Of a stretch of 64,000 nt of DNA, positions 34,601 through 42,996 are shown one piece after another. The stretch comes from Myroides phaeus (GTDB lineage: Bacteria > Bacteroidota > Bacteroidia > Flavobacteriales > Flavobacteriaceae). The stretch is taken from positions 42,581 to 106,580 of the forward strand of contig NZ_FNDQ01000011.1 of the NCBI RefSeq assembly GCF_900099675.1, in the 5' to 3' direction. A program made the position numbers and the translations under genes. Position 1 is the first letter of the stretch. The number at the start of each line of letters is the position of its first letter. The notes below the pieces were generated by a model. The model was not told where the DNA came from, ran no database searches, and worked only from the letters and a program-made list of their open reading frames with translations.

Positions 34601-36858
34601 GCTCCAGGAGTAATCTTTAAGCTTACATCTGTTAAAGAAGCACCAACTCCTCCGTCAACTGTAATACCAGTTCCCGTGATAGCTTTACTTGAAATAACAT
34701 TACTTTCATCTAAATCAACAGATGAAGAGATGTTGTTTACCGTACTTGTTAGTGTATTTCCTGTTAATCCTAAAGCGTTCGTAGTTGTAGGTACAAGTGT
34801 ATTTTGATCAACCCACTCTGTTGCGTTATTGCGTGTGATTAACACTTGCTCTTCTGCTCCAGGAGTAATCTTTAAGCTTACATCTGTTAAAGAAGCACCA
34901 ACTCCTCCATCAACTGTAATACCAGTTCCCGTGATAGCTTTACTTGAAATAACATTACTTTCATCTAAATCAACAGATGAAGAGATATTGTTTACCGTAC
35001 TTGTTAGTGTATTCCCTGTTAATTCTAAAGCGTTAGTAGTTGTAGGTACAAGCGAGTTCTGATCAACCCATTCAACATCTCCCGCATTATTAGTAATAAG
35101 AACAGTATTATTTGGTCCTGCTTCAATCTTAGAAATACTTAATGTTCCTCCAATCTTATTTAATTCAAAATTAGATTGATTTACGGTTAAAGTTACATCC
35201 TTTAAAATTGCCCCAGCACCTGAAGTCACAGTCAATAAATTATTAACAGACTCCAATAATTTACCCTCAATTTGTTCTTCATTTATCTTTTGATACTTAA
35301 CACTACCATCAATTTGAACAACAGGTACCATAGATACCTGACTTTCTAAAGCACCTAATTTTTCCTGGGTAACAGCACGACTTTGAATCATCTCATTAGA
35401 GATTTTATCAACCAGACTTACTGATGATAAAACTCCATTAACAGTAGAACTTAATTCTGCCTGATTTAGAGTTAGCTTATTTGATGTTACTGTTTCTAAT
35501 GCAGACCAAACAATATCACCTGATGCATCTACAAATAGAATATCACCCGAATTGCCACTATATAATTGATTTAAATTTAATACTCCTCCAATATTTTGAA
35601 GACTTAACTTAGCTTCATTAATATCTAAGGATACCTCTTTTAAAACCGAACCTGCACCATTTGTTACAACTATTTTTTCATTTCCACTTAAATGCTTCCC
35701 ATTTAAAATTGTTGTAACATCTACACTCAATGCTCCAAATTCGTCCACAATTAATCCACTTCCTGGCTTCACCACACCTAAGTCAGAAGTTGTAGCAGTA
35801 TTAACTTCTAAAACATACGTCAGTATATTACCACTTTGTACACTGCTTACAGTAATGTTTTTGGAATTGCTACTGTCAATTCGAGTGATATCTTGATTGT
35901 CTTTTACTACTTGAGTAATATCAATATTGTGTAATTGTCTATTTTCATCAGTATAAGCTAACATCTTTGTAGATGCATTATACTCTAACTTTGTAACAGT
36001 CTCTTCTAAATCAACAAAGTTTTTTAATGTTTGATATAATAATTGATCTAACTTATTATTTATTACTTCAACAAGATCTCCAATAACTGTAATCTCAGTA
36101 ACAACATTTTTTTCATTTGTATAACTATAATTTCCAGGACTATTTCTAACTAAAGTTGTTTCTGTTTCATGTTTTTGAATAAAATCTGCAATTAATAAGA
36201 CAGTAGAGTTCCCATTTTCATCATAAAATGTAATTGTCCCTTTATCAATATCTTGCTCAATTTTAGTAAGGGTTTCAAATGCTTTAACTGATTCCTTAAT
36301 GTCAATAGTTACAACTTGTCCTTTCTCATTGGTATAAGTTAGTAATCCACTTGCCGAATCATAATTTAAAATAGTAAGGGTTTCATTGAATTGAATAGTA
36401 GAAAAATCTATTTCTACTTTATCTCCGTTTACATTTATATAGTAAAACTTACCGTTTTCATAAAAGACATTACCTTCTGTCTTTCTTACAATGTTTTTAA
36501 TAATATTGGTTACATCACCACCTTGAGTAATTTCTTCAAAATAGTTAATTACTAATTCAGGAATATCCTTTTCTACAAGTAGTTTATTCCATAAATTATT
36601 GTGCCAATAATAATATCCAACACTTAATTGATCATTTTTATTGGTATTATAGACCAATAAACTTTCTATATTACCTGCTTGGATTGTTGTTATATCTGTC
36701 TTATTCTTTAAAAAAACATTAGGAATCAACAATCCTCTTTTGTCAGATACTACAGCTAATTCTGCAGATTTATTTGGAATCTTTGTACCAATTCCAACTT
36801 GTGAATACATGGAAAATGTCCCCATTAAACACGCTATTGAAAGTAATTTTTTGTTCAT
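31603..36858 (-). CDS. Giant repeat protein, nine 85-residue tandem repeats, first gene of the T9SS operon
   Basis: 1751 residues from the ATG at 36858, which directly begins a signal peptide (MNKKLLSIACLMGTFSMYSQ); the longer frame starts at a GTG at 36912. The N-terminal part opens VGIGTKIPNKSAELAVVSDKRGLLIPNV, as in flavobacterial fibre-like proteins, followed by irregular beta repeats (NGKFYYINVNGDKVEI type). Nine nearly identical 85-residue units follow, plus a partial tenth, built on SNVISSKAITGTGITVDGG and NATEWVDQNSLVP. A non-repeated beta-rich C-terminus ends NIVFSIR. No gliding-type CTD is recognisable. Likely a surface fibre or adhesin. Confidence 0.85.
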   Translation of the reverse strand: MNKKLLSIACLMGTFSMYSQVGIGTKIPNKSAELAVVSDKRGLLIPNVFLKNKTDITTIQAGNIESLLVYNTNKNDQLSVGYYYWHNNLWNKLLVEKDIPELVINYFEEITQGGDVTNIIKNIVRKTEGNVFYENGKFYYINVNGDKVEIDFSTIQFNETLTILNYDSASGLLTYTNEKGQVVTIDIKESVKAFETLTKIEQDIDKGTITFYDENGNSTVLLIADFIQKHETETTLVRNSPGNYSYTNEKNVVTEITVIGDLVEVINNKLDQLLYQTLKNFVDLEETVTKLEYNASTKMLAYTDENRQLHNIDITQVVKDNQDITRIDSSNSKNITVSSVQSGNILTYVLEVNTATTSDLGVVKPGSGLIVDEFGALSVDVTTILNGKHLSGNEKIVVTNGAGSVLKEVSLDINEAKLSLQNIGGVLNLNQLYSGNSGDILFVDASGDIVWSALETVTSNKLTLNQAELSSTVNGVLSSVSLVDKISNEMIQSRAVTQEKLGALESQVSMVPVVQIDGSVKYQKINEEQIEGKLLESVNNLLTVTSGAGAILKDVTLTVNQSNFELNKIGGTLSISKIEAGPNNTVLITNNAGDVEWVDQNSLVPTTTNALELTGNTLTSTVNNISSSVDLDESNVISSKAITGTGITVDGGVGASLTDVSLKITPGAEEQVLITRNNATEWVDQNTLVPTTTNALGLTGNTLTSTVNNISSSVDLDESNVISSKAITGTGITVDGGVGASLTDVSLKITPGAEEQVLITRNNATEWVDQNSLVPTTTNALELTGNTLTSTVNNISSSVDLDESNVISSKAITGTGITVDGGVGASLTDVSLKITPGAEEQVLITRNNATEWVDQNSLVPTTTNALELTGNTLTSTVNNISSSVDLDESNVISSKAITGTGITVDGGVGASLTDVSLKITPGAEEQVLITRNNATEWVDQNSLVPTTTNALGLTGNTLTSTVNNISSSVDLDESNVISSKAITGTGITVDGGVGASLTDVSLKITPGAEEQVLITRNNATEWVDQNSLVPTTTNALELTGNTLTSTVNNISSSVDLDESNVISSKAITGTGITVDGGVGASLTDVSLKITPGAEEQVLITRNNATEWVDQNSLVPTTTNALELTGNTLTSTVNNISSSVDLDESNVISSKAITGTGITVDGGVGASLTDVSLKITPGAEEQVLITRNNATEWVDQNSLVPTTTNALGLTGNTLTSTVNNISSSVDLDESNVISSKAITGTGITVDGGVGASLTDVSLKITPGAEEQVLITRNNATEWVDQNSLVPTTTNALELTGNTLTSTVNNISSSVDLDESNVISSKAITGTGITVDGGVGASLTDVSLKITPGAEEQVLITRNNATEWVDQNTLVPTTTNALGLTGNTLTSTVNNISSSVDLEDVIQGAQNTYAVIDGVNTTVVSTTTAKHTDYSVNVSKNAIQNAQKISEVIAGNGVLVNSVVVDDTTSYTVAVDPSSTQLLGDVTGPLNSNKVVAIQNEKVSTTTPLNNQVLTYDGVLKEWKPAIPQVNVDDVLNGKALTSTDLELSANAPTALLKAVTANIKTGAVTSDKILDRTILPIDIAKAGSLEALITDSTGMPKWSSQQTLVQDNQKISHVAAGENVNVVESYLDNTTTYTIDVKSALPKFFYMPSVLIPTAEGQSSQNGVTYSNATRKGSINLYEIYNEQFSTPVLSSRSGATLPVIDVADLDFIITYIDSNVFFNLQLTEQGLLTYEVRPTANVTNGSFMNIVFSIR
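32675..35071 (-). repeat. Tandem array of 255-bp coding repeats (nine full units plus a partial)
   Basis: Units start every 255 bases (for example the same antisense motif at 32789, 33044, 33299, 33554, 33809, 34064, 34319, 34574 and 34829). Differences between units are mostly silent changes, or the codon alternation giving ALEL or ALGL and NSLVP or NTLVP. The period is a multiple of three, so unit gain or loss keeps the frame. Confidence 0.95.
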
Positions 36859-37270
36859 AATTTGTAGTTCGTTATTAGGTTTTCTTACGATTGAATACAA
36901 AACAATTTTCACTGTTTATTAGGAACAAATTTTATAAATCGAAATGTTAAATAGGTTTCATTTTATTGGAGACACAAAGAGACACGAAAGAATTTTAACA
37001 AAAACAACTAAAAACAAAACAACACCTTACAATACACAAAGCCATAAAAATCAATACATTAAACAAAAACAAAACCTATACCGCTTAGTATTAATAAAAC
37101 TATCCACATAAAAACAGAAACCTATTCTCATTAATCAATCTTTTAAAATAATAATCATTGTGTTTTCCTTTATAGGACATTTTAAAAAAGTAAAATACAC
37201 GTTTTTTGCTTCGTTTATAGGTCTTTTTTCTTATATAAAAAATATAACTCTAACTATACCCCAAAAAAAA
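36859..37270. other. AT-rich leader region of the surface operon
   Basis: About 400 bases with no reading frame. It must hold the promoter of the six-gene operon; TAAAATTTG at about 36930-36940 on the minus strand is a near match (one base too long) to TAnnTTTG. A short direct repeat GAGACAC occurs at about 36969 and 36980. Confidence 0.45.
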
Positions 37271-37301
37271 CAAGCCTAACTATTTTTGATAGTTAGGCTT
37301 G
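37268..37301 (-). terminator. Terminator with CTAACTA hairpin (minus strand)
   Basis: A 13-bp perfect stem CAAGCCTAACTAT/ATAGTTAGGCTTG (37271-37283 with 37289-37301) is followed on the minus strand by eight T residues. It terminates the small ORF at 37400-37537. Confidence 0.8.
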
Positions 37302-37399
37302 TCTTATTTGTCTAAGCGAAAGACTTGGTATTACTTACTACAAGTATGTAGCAATTTTATCTTATTATTTAATTTAAAGCAACTTCGCCTCAAACAAAA

Positions 37400-37537
37400 T
37401 TACTCTTTCTTATTCATTTGATTAACAATAGCTTTTAATGCTGCTTTTCTATTAGCAACAGCTTCTTTCTCCTTCTTCTTTTTTTGAGCTATCTTCAAGC
37501 TTACTGCCTTTCTATTTGCAGGGGTATTTCTACTCAT
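37400..37537 (-). CDS. Very small basic protein (45 aa)
   Basis: Starts MSRNTPANRKAVSLKIAQKK and continues as a Lys/Ala-rich helix ending VNQMNKKE. About 40 percent of residues are Lys, Arg or Glu. It is framed by a -7 box TAAATTTG at 37573-37580 and a strong terminator at 37268-37301, which argues for a real gene. An in-frame ATG at 37571 would lie at or before the transcription start, so I choose 37537. A nucleic-acid-binding role is plausible from charge only. Confidence 0.6.
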   Translation of the reverse strand: MSRNTPANRKAVSLKIAQKKKKEKEAVANRKAALKAIVNQMNKKE

Positions 37538-37572
37538 ACTATTTAAAATAGACCAAGTGGTCAAATTCATTG

Positions 37573-37580
37573 CAAATTTA
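37573..37580 (-). promoter_or_regulatory. -7 box of the 45-aa gene
   Basis: TAAATTTG on the minus strand matches TAnnTTTG, 36 bases before the ATG at 37537. Confidence 0.55.
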
Positions 37581-37866
37581 AATTATAAAAGAACAACTCA
37601 CTCTATAAATCAACAAGTAATTTCTTCTTTAAAACATAATTCTTGCCAATTAACATTAACATCTAAGGGAATTATTCCTTTGTAAACAGGTATCAATGTT
37701 CTTTCATTCCTATTTACTTTATACCTCAATAAAAATACAATGAACCAATTATCTATTTCATTTCACTTTTCATACCTTAACTAAAGAAAAGGCTTATCTA
37801 AAATAATAATTTATACCTCAACATCAGATTACTTTTATATTCGCTTTAGAAATTAAAATAACACAG

Positions 37867-38367
37867 ATGCAATATTTAAAAATATTCATTATAGTCATCT
37901 TTAGTAGCTTATTATTTGCTAATTGTCAAAGCCCCACAGATAAAGCATTAAAACTAAGTGAAAAAGAGCTATTCTCTTTTTTAAACGATTATGATTCTTA
38001 TCAGAATATTGAAATATCAGAACCTAAAACTGTAACTATTACTTATTTGGATGATCCAGAATTTATTGATAAAAAAGATAAGTATATACAATTAGATAAG
38101 TTAGTCGGAGAAATTAGCCTTGATGCCTTGATTGGTAATTCTAATTTAGAATATGCTTATTTAAAACATGGTAATAAGTTTAAGCAATTAGAAGACTTAG
38201 GAAATGATTTAAAGAGAATTGAAGCTGAGTTTGTTCCTTTTCAAGGAATGAAATCAGTACAGAAACTAAGAGCTAATAATACTGCCAATGCTAAAGTAAT
38301 TGTTACAATTGAGTGGGTATATGATACAGAGCTTACAAAAGTAATCTCATACAGAATAGTACAATAA
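37867..38367 (+). CDS. Lipoprotein of unknown function
   Basis: 166 residues. Signal peptide and lipobox LFANC (about residues 17-21) predict a lipoprotein. The body is acidic with YLDDPEFIDKKDKYIQLDKL and a C-terminal beta strand TVTIEWVYDTELTKV. No family recognised. The last residues SYRIVQ are identical to those of the convergent FAD oxidoreductase because both gene ends lie in one 38-bp inverted repeat. Confidence 0.75.
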   Translation: MQYLKIFIIVIFSSLLFANCQSPTDKALKLSEKELFSFLNDYDSYQNIEISEPKTVTITYLDDPEFIDKKDKYIQLDKLVGEISLDALIGNSNLEYAYLKHGNKFKQLEDLGNDLKRIEAEFVPFQGMKSVQKLRANNTANAKVIVTIEWVYDTELTKVISYRIVQ

Positions 38368-38428
38368 AAATAAGCCTAACTATTATAGTAAATAGTTAGG
38401 CTTATTTTTATTGTACTATTCTGTATGA
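38347..38428. repeat. 38-bp perfect inverted repeat covering both gene ends and terminator
   Basis: Left arm 38347-38384 and right arm 38391-38428 are perfect reverse complements with a 6-base loop ATAGTA. The inner part (AATAAGCCTAACTATT) is a normal bidirectional terminator stem; the outer part runs into the coding sequence of both converging genes, so each ends with the codons for SYRIVQ and TAA. Confidence 0.95.
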
Positions 38429-39997
38429 CATACTCTCAACGCACATTATAGCACATTTCTCTCCGTCAATTGCTGCTGAGATGATTCCTCCTGCATATCC
38501 TGCTCCTTCTGCACAAGGATATAATCCTTTAATCTGAAGGTGTTCTAATGTCTTATTATCACGAGGAATACGAACTGGAGATGATGTTCTACTTTCCGGA
38601 GCGTGTAAAATAGCCTCATTGGTAAAATAGCCTTTCATTGATTTGCCAAATTCTTGAAACCCCTCTCTCATTATCTGTGTTAAAAAGCCTGGAAAGACAT
38701 TACCTAATTCCACAGATGTTGTACCTGGTAAGTAAGATGTTTTAGGAATTGACTCCGACACTTTAGACTGTGAAAAGTCAACCATTCGTTGAGCGGGTAC
38801 GCGTTGTGTTTCCCCTGCTAACAAAAATGCTCTTTGTTCAATTGACTTTTGAAACTCCATTCCTGCTAAAGCTCCGAATTTTTCAAATGGTTTAAAATCT
38901 TCTAACCTCAACTCTACTACAATTCCAGAGTTTGCCGTTGCTTGGTCACGTTTAGAAGGCGACCAACCGTTTGTTACAACTTCACCTGGAGCCGTAGCAC
39001 ACGGCGCAATTACTCCACCTGGACACATACAGAATGAATACATTCCGCGACCATTCACTTGTTTTACGATAGAATATGGCGCTGGTGGTAAAAACTCTCC
39101 TCTGTAATCGCAAGAGTACTGTATTTTATCTATAAGTGATTGTGGGTGTTCCGCACGTACTCCCAAGGCGAATGGTTTAGCTTCAATTAAAATATTCTTA
39201 CGGTCTAACATCTCGTAGATATCACGTGCCGAATGTCCTGTTGCTAAAATAACTTTATTAGCTTCAATAGTATCGCCATTTGCTATAACAACTCCTTGCA
39301 CTTCGCTATTCTTAACGACTATATCAACTACTTTGGTTTCAAATAATACCTCTCCGCCAAACTCAATAATCTTCTCACGCATATCTTGCATAATCTTTGG
39401 CAACTTATTCGTACCAATATGCGGATGTGCTTCTACTAATATATCTTGTGTTGCTCCAAAGGCAACCAATAATTCTAAAATACGGTTTACATCTCCACGT
39501 TTCTTAGAACGAGTGTACAGTTTCCCATCTGAATATGTACCTGCTCCTCCTTCTCCAAAACAATAGTTTGATTCTGGATTAACTACGTGGTCAATATTTA
39601 TTGCTTTTAAATCTCTACGTCTTCCTCTTACATCTTTTCCTCTTTCTATCACAATAGGCTTTACACCTAACTCAATTAATTGTAAAGCAGCAAAATAACC
39701 TGCAGGCCCTGCACCTACAACAATAACTCGCTTTGCATCTTTTACATTCTTATATTCAGGAAAATCAATTTGTCTATGAACGACCTCTTCTCCTTGAAAG
39801 AAGACATCAACTGTCAAATTTATCTTTACAGTACGTTGTCTGGCATCAATAGACCTTTTTAAAATAGTGATGTGCTGAATATCTGTTGTAGAACATCTCA
39901 AATTATTGGCTACATATTGATTTAATAATTCTGCTGAAGCAGCAACGTCAGGCAGTACTTGTAATTGTAATTCTTTTGGCATATTTCTATTAGGCAA
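38408..39997 (-). CDS. FAD-dependent dehydrogenase, COG2509 type
   Basis: 529 residues of the uncharacterised NAD(P)/FAD-dependent dehydrogenase family. An N-terminal ferredoxin-like region (about 1-90) is followed by the dinucleotide motif VIVVGAGPAGYFAALQL near residue 92, ERGKDVRGRRRDL near 120, the serine/glycine segment FGEGGAGTYSDGKLYTR near 148, and a C-terminal GLYPCAEGAGYAGGIISAAIDG. Reaction and substrate are unknown. A -7 box TATTTTTG is at 40015-40022. The extreme C-terminus SYRIVQ derives from the shared inverted repeat and is unlikely to be ancestral. Confidence 0.88.
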   Translation of the reverse strand: MPNRNMPKELQLQVLPDVAASAELLNQYVANNLRCSTTDIQHITILKRSIDARQRTVKINLTVDVFFQGEEVVHRQIDFPEYKNVKDAKRVIVVGAGPAGYFAALQLIELGVKPIVIERGKDVRGRRRDLKAINIDHVVNPESNYCFGEGGAGTYSDGKLYTRSKKRGDVNRILELLVAFGATQDILVEAHPHIGTNKLPKIMQDMREKIIEFGGEVLFETKVVDIVVKNSEVQGVVIANGDTIEANKVILATGHSARDIYEMLDRKNILIEAKPFALGVRAEHPQSLIDKIQYSCDYRGEFLPPAPYSIVKQVNGRGMYSFCMCPGGVIAPCATAPGEVVTNGWSPSKRDQATANSGIVVELRLEDFKPFEKFGALAGMEFQKSIEQRAFLLAGETQRVPAQRMVDFSQSKVSESIPKTSYLPGTTSVELGNVFPGFLTQIMREGFQEFGKSMKGYFTNEAILHAPESRTSSPVRIPRDNKTLEHLQIKGLYPCAEGAGYAGGIISAAIDGEKCAIMCVESMSYRIVQ

Positions 39998-40014
39998 TAA
40001 TTATAATTAAAGCG

Positions 40015-40022
40015 CAAAAATA
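40015..40022 (-). promoter_or_regulatory. -7 box of the FAD dehydrogenase gene
   Basis: TATTTTTG on the minus strand matches TAnnTTTG, 17 bases before the ATG at 39997. Confidence 0.6.
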
Positions 40023-40337
40023 AACTAAAATCACAATGATTTACAACAAAATGCGCTATCGTGCAAAATAACATATCTTACTGTAATATAAAAAGTTACA
40101 ACTTACTTTTTAAAATATAATCCTACCTCATCACTTCTTTGTTACTATTTACCCAACGTAAAACGTCTTGATGTTTACTAAAACGAATTTTTTTAATGAT
40201 AATTATTAACTTTTTACAACATAGTCAATACAACCTAATCTTTTTATTATTTTTTACTTGATAATGACGCATAAAAAACAAAGCACATAAATTAGATACT
40301 TAGCGTATCTAACCTACGTGCTTTTAAAAGAGAAAAT
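40023..40337. other. Gene-free stretch between the dehydrogenase and exporter genes
   Basis: About 315 AT-rich bases upstream of the dehydrogenase gene and downstream of the MFS gene. I see no frame, clear terminator or repeat that I could support beyond the -7 box. Confidence 0.4.
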
Positions 40338-41933
40338 TTAAAATGGCGAAAGTGTTTTCGATCTTAAGTACACCCAAGTTTTACTTAGGTATGGGGTGAA
40401 TATTACTAATAGTAAAATCACCAATAATAACCAGCACATTACTTCATAATAGTCCATTGCATAACGCAATTGAATCTGTTTATTTAAATCAAGCATAAGC
40501 ATTTTTTCACTTGCTTTTTCTGCTGGTGTATTTAGCAAACCTCGTCCTTGAAGTTTTGCTGCATTCTGAGATAACTTACTTTGCAAAATTGGATTTGAAA
40601 AGTTCATATAATCTAAAAATCTATTTTTATGTTGATTGGAACTATACAAGTTGTAGTAATTCATCAAAGCTGTACTGCTGGTATAGCCTAAATAGCGAAT
40701 TGCTAAACAAACAGCGGCAGCAGATCCTCCTAATTCAATTGGCACTGAGGCTACACAATAAATAATTGTCGGAACCATTAACAGCCCTACGCCAAACCCT
40801 TGACAGAACAATAACATAAAATATGAGTCTGGATTGGCCGTTGGTGCAAATTGCAAATACATCCCAAAGTGAAAGATGAATAAGAACAGAAAGCCTAAAC
40901 TCCATATCAAACGCATTTGTAAGCGTTTGATAAGCCACACACACGCAAGCGTTACTCCAGCTACCAACCCTATCAGATTAAAGATATTTAGATATGATAA
41001 GTGTATGGGGTCTAATCGCAAAGAGGTTGTAAAGTGTACATTTGATATTCCTGAGGCAAAACGACAGATGTAAAGAATAAAAAGCAAGAACAACCCTACT
41101 TTAAAGTTTCTATATTTCAACACTGTCCAATTGATATAAGGTCTTTTTAAATGCTTTTGACGGATAACAAAAAACAACATTGCTAAAAGTATTCCTAATC
41201 CTGCCCAACGTATATCAGCATCTTCAAACCAATAGTATTGTTGCCCGTAGATTGTGATATATCCAAATAGAACAACTGCTACGGCATAGAGCACAAAACT
41301 TTCCCAGTCTAAATTAGACAGCGGAAGCTTTCTACTTAGGCGCACATACTGCATACTCATCAAAACTAAGAACAACCCGGGCACAAAAGATAAAGCTGCC
41401 ATTTTAAACAGAAACGAATAGTCGTACTGGTCAATAAAATCAGCTGTTATCAATTGATTTACGGGGGTTGCACAAATTAGAATACCATAGAAACACGAAA
41501 AGGTAATCTCTCTGGCTTTTGAACTTTCAAGGCGCATATACATTGTAGAAATACTCAAGTTCACCGTACTTGCAAAGAGCATTCCTTGTAAAAAACGCAC
41601 GGGATAAATAATACACAACGCCTGCGTATTGTACAGTGCTACACACCCTAAAAGTTGTAATATATTAAATATGATAAAATATTCTTTTGTAGCTAAATAG
41701 GTAAAGAAGCGACGTTCAAGGCTGTAAAACGAAACAAATCCTGCATAAAGAAGAGATACAGAAAACTGAATATCTCTAACGTCGCATCCAAAAAAACCTG
41801 CCGCTGCAACTGGATTTGCAGCAGGCAAAAAGAATAATACAATACTTGGCATTAGCAGTACAAACAGAATAATGCGAATCATCCATTCTGGTACCCAATC
41901 TGCAAATAACTTTGGAACTTCACTATTTTGCAT
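40338..41933 (-). CDS. MFS efflux transporter, EmrB/DHA2-like
   Basis: About 531 residues with around 14 hydrophobic segments from residue 18 to 520, typical of the 14-helix drug:H+ antiporter class. It pairs with an HlyD-type adaptor and a TolC-type channel upstream, so it is the inner-membrane pump of a tripartite exporter. I start at the ATG at 41933, an 11-base overlap with the adaptor gene; the frame extends to an ATG at 41960. The classic DHA2 signature motifs are weak, so the substrate is unknown. Confidence 0.85.
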   Translation of the reverse strand: MQNSEVPKLFADWVPEWMIRIILFVLLMPSIVLFFLPAANPVAAAGFFGCDVRDIQFSVSLLYAGFVSFYSLERRFFTYLATKEYFIIFNILQLLGCVALYNTQALCIIYPVRFLQGMLFASTVNLSISTMYMRLESSKAREITFSCFYGILICATPVNQLITADFIDQYDYSFLFKMAALSFVPGLFLVLMSMQYVRLSRKLPLSNLDWESFVLYAVAVVLFGYITIYGQQYYWFEDADIRWAGLGILLAMLFFVIRQKHLKRPYINWTVLKYRNFKVGLFLLFILYICRFASGISNVHFTTSLRLDPIHLSYLNIFNLIGLVAGVTLACVWLIKRLQMRLIWSLGFLFLFIFHFGMYLQFAPTANPDSYFMLLFCQGFGVGLLMVPTIIYCVASVPIELGGSAAAVCLAIRYLGYTSSTALMNYYNLYSSNQHKNRFLDYMNFSNPILQSKLSQNAAKLQGRGLLNTPAEKASEKMLMLDLNKQIQLRYAMDYYEVMCWLLLVILLLVIFTPYLSKTWVYLRSKTLSPF

Positions 41934-42996
41934 GAGCTTGTTTTTTGGCGATGTAAACATTTACATTCATACCAGCTTTTAGTAGTTCTTCAGAATCTGC
42001 AGGTGATGTTACTTCTATACGAACAGGAATACGTTGTACAATCTTTACAAAGTTTCCTGTTGCATTATCTGGTGGTAGTAAAGAAAAACTTGAACCTGTA
42101 GCGGGTGCGATAGAAATAACGCGGCCTTTAAACTCTGTGTCTGGATAAGCATCTACTACAACATCTACCTCATCGCCTGTTTGAATGTTGCGTATTTGTG
42201 TTTCCTTAAAGTTAGCAACAATCCATTTCGGTGTTTCATCATTCACAATATAAGTCAATACTTGTCCGGGTGTAATCATTTGTCCTAAATCTATACTTCG
42301 TTTTCCCATTCTACCGCGATATGGCGCAGTAACTACTGTATAATCTACATTTAGGTTCTTATGCTTTTCAAGTTGCTCTAATCGGCTAATTTCCTTTTCA
42401 AGCACTCTCTTTTGTGCTTCTATATCAGCAAGCCCTGCTGTAGCGGCACGTGCACTTTCTATGCTACTTTCCCAATTACTCTTATCTATGGTTAGCTGAG
42501 CTTGTTTTTCTTCTAACTGTTGTGCTGTAGCAGATTCTACATCATATAACTTCTTATAGCGTTTATAGTCTAATTCTTGTTGGTGAAACTTAGATTCGCG
42601 TCCTTGAATTTGACTCTCAGCCGCAGCGGCAGTTTGCGATAAAGTATATTGACGAGCATCAAGCTCTTTAATCTGTGCGTATTGTTTTTCTATCTCAGCT
42701 CTTGTTTGTGCTTGGTCATAGATATACTCTCTGTTATCTACTAACAATAGTGTATCTCCTTTATTGACCATTTGATTTTCTTCAAAGCGTACTTCTGTCA
42801 AATAACCACCGACTCTGGCAATAACCGGATTGATATATTCCTGCACCTGAGCATCGTTTGTTTGTTCATACTTCCAATAAATCCAAAGCGTGTGAATTCC
42901 CCAAATACAACCAACGATAATGATTATCGATGCGATATAACGCGTAATACGTGTAATAAAACGGTCTGTAATTTTGATGCGAGTTTTAATGTCCAT
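41923..42996 (-). CDS. HlyD-family membrane fusion protein (EmrA-like)
   Basis: 357 residues. One N-terminal membrane anchor (about 17-37), a first biotinyl-lipoyl half (VIARVGGYLTEVRFEENQMVNKGDTLLLVDN), a long coiled-coil hairpin (about 95-205), the second lipoyl half and a beta-barrel domain (VTAPYRGRMGKRSIDLGQMITPGQVLTYIV), then AGMNVNVYIAKKQ. Bridges the MFS pump and the outer-membrane channel. Its ATG overlaps the TolC-type stop codon by one base. Confidence 0.92.
   Translation of the reverse strand: MDIKTRIKITDRFITRITRYIASIIIIVGCIWGIHTLWIYWKYEQTNDAQVQEYINPVIARVGGYLTEVRFEENQMVNKGDTLLLVDNREYIYDQAQTRAEIEKQYAQIKELDARQYTLSQTAAAAESQIQGRESKFHQQELDYKRYKKLYDVESATAQQLEEKQAQLTIDKSNWESSIESARAATAGLADIEAQKRVLEKEISRLEQLEKHKNLNVDYTVVTAPYRGRMGKRSIDLGQMITPGQVLTYIVNDETPKWIVANFKETQIRNIQTGDEVDVVVDAYPDTEFKGRVISIAPATGSSFSLLPPDNATGNFVKIVQRIPVRIEVTSPADSEELLKAGMNVNVYIAKKQAHAK

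Noticed and set aside
32789..35062. Nine 77-residue frames on the plus strand repeating MRVINTCSSAPG
   Set aside because: They are antisense shadows of the 255-bp repeats of the giant protein gene, with the same period and no own start signals.
32675..35071. Possible CRISPR-like tandem repeat
   Set aside because: Repeats are 255 bp with no spacers and lie inside one long reading frame.
36930..36940. TAAAATTTG as the surface operon promoter
   Set aside because: The spacing inside the box is one base too long for TAnnTTTG, so it is only mentioned and not called.
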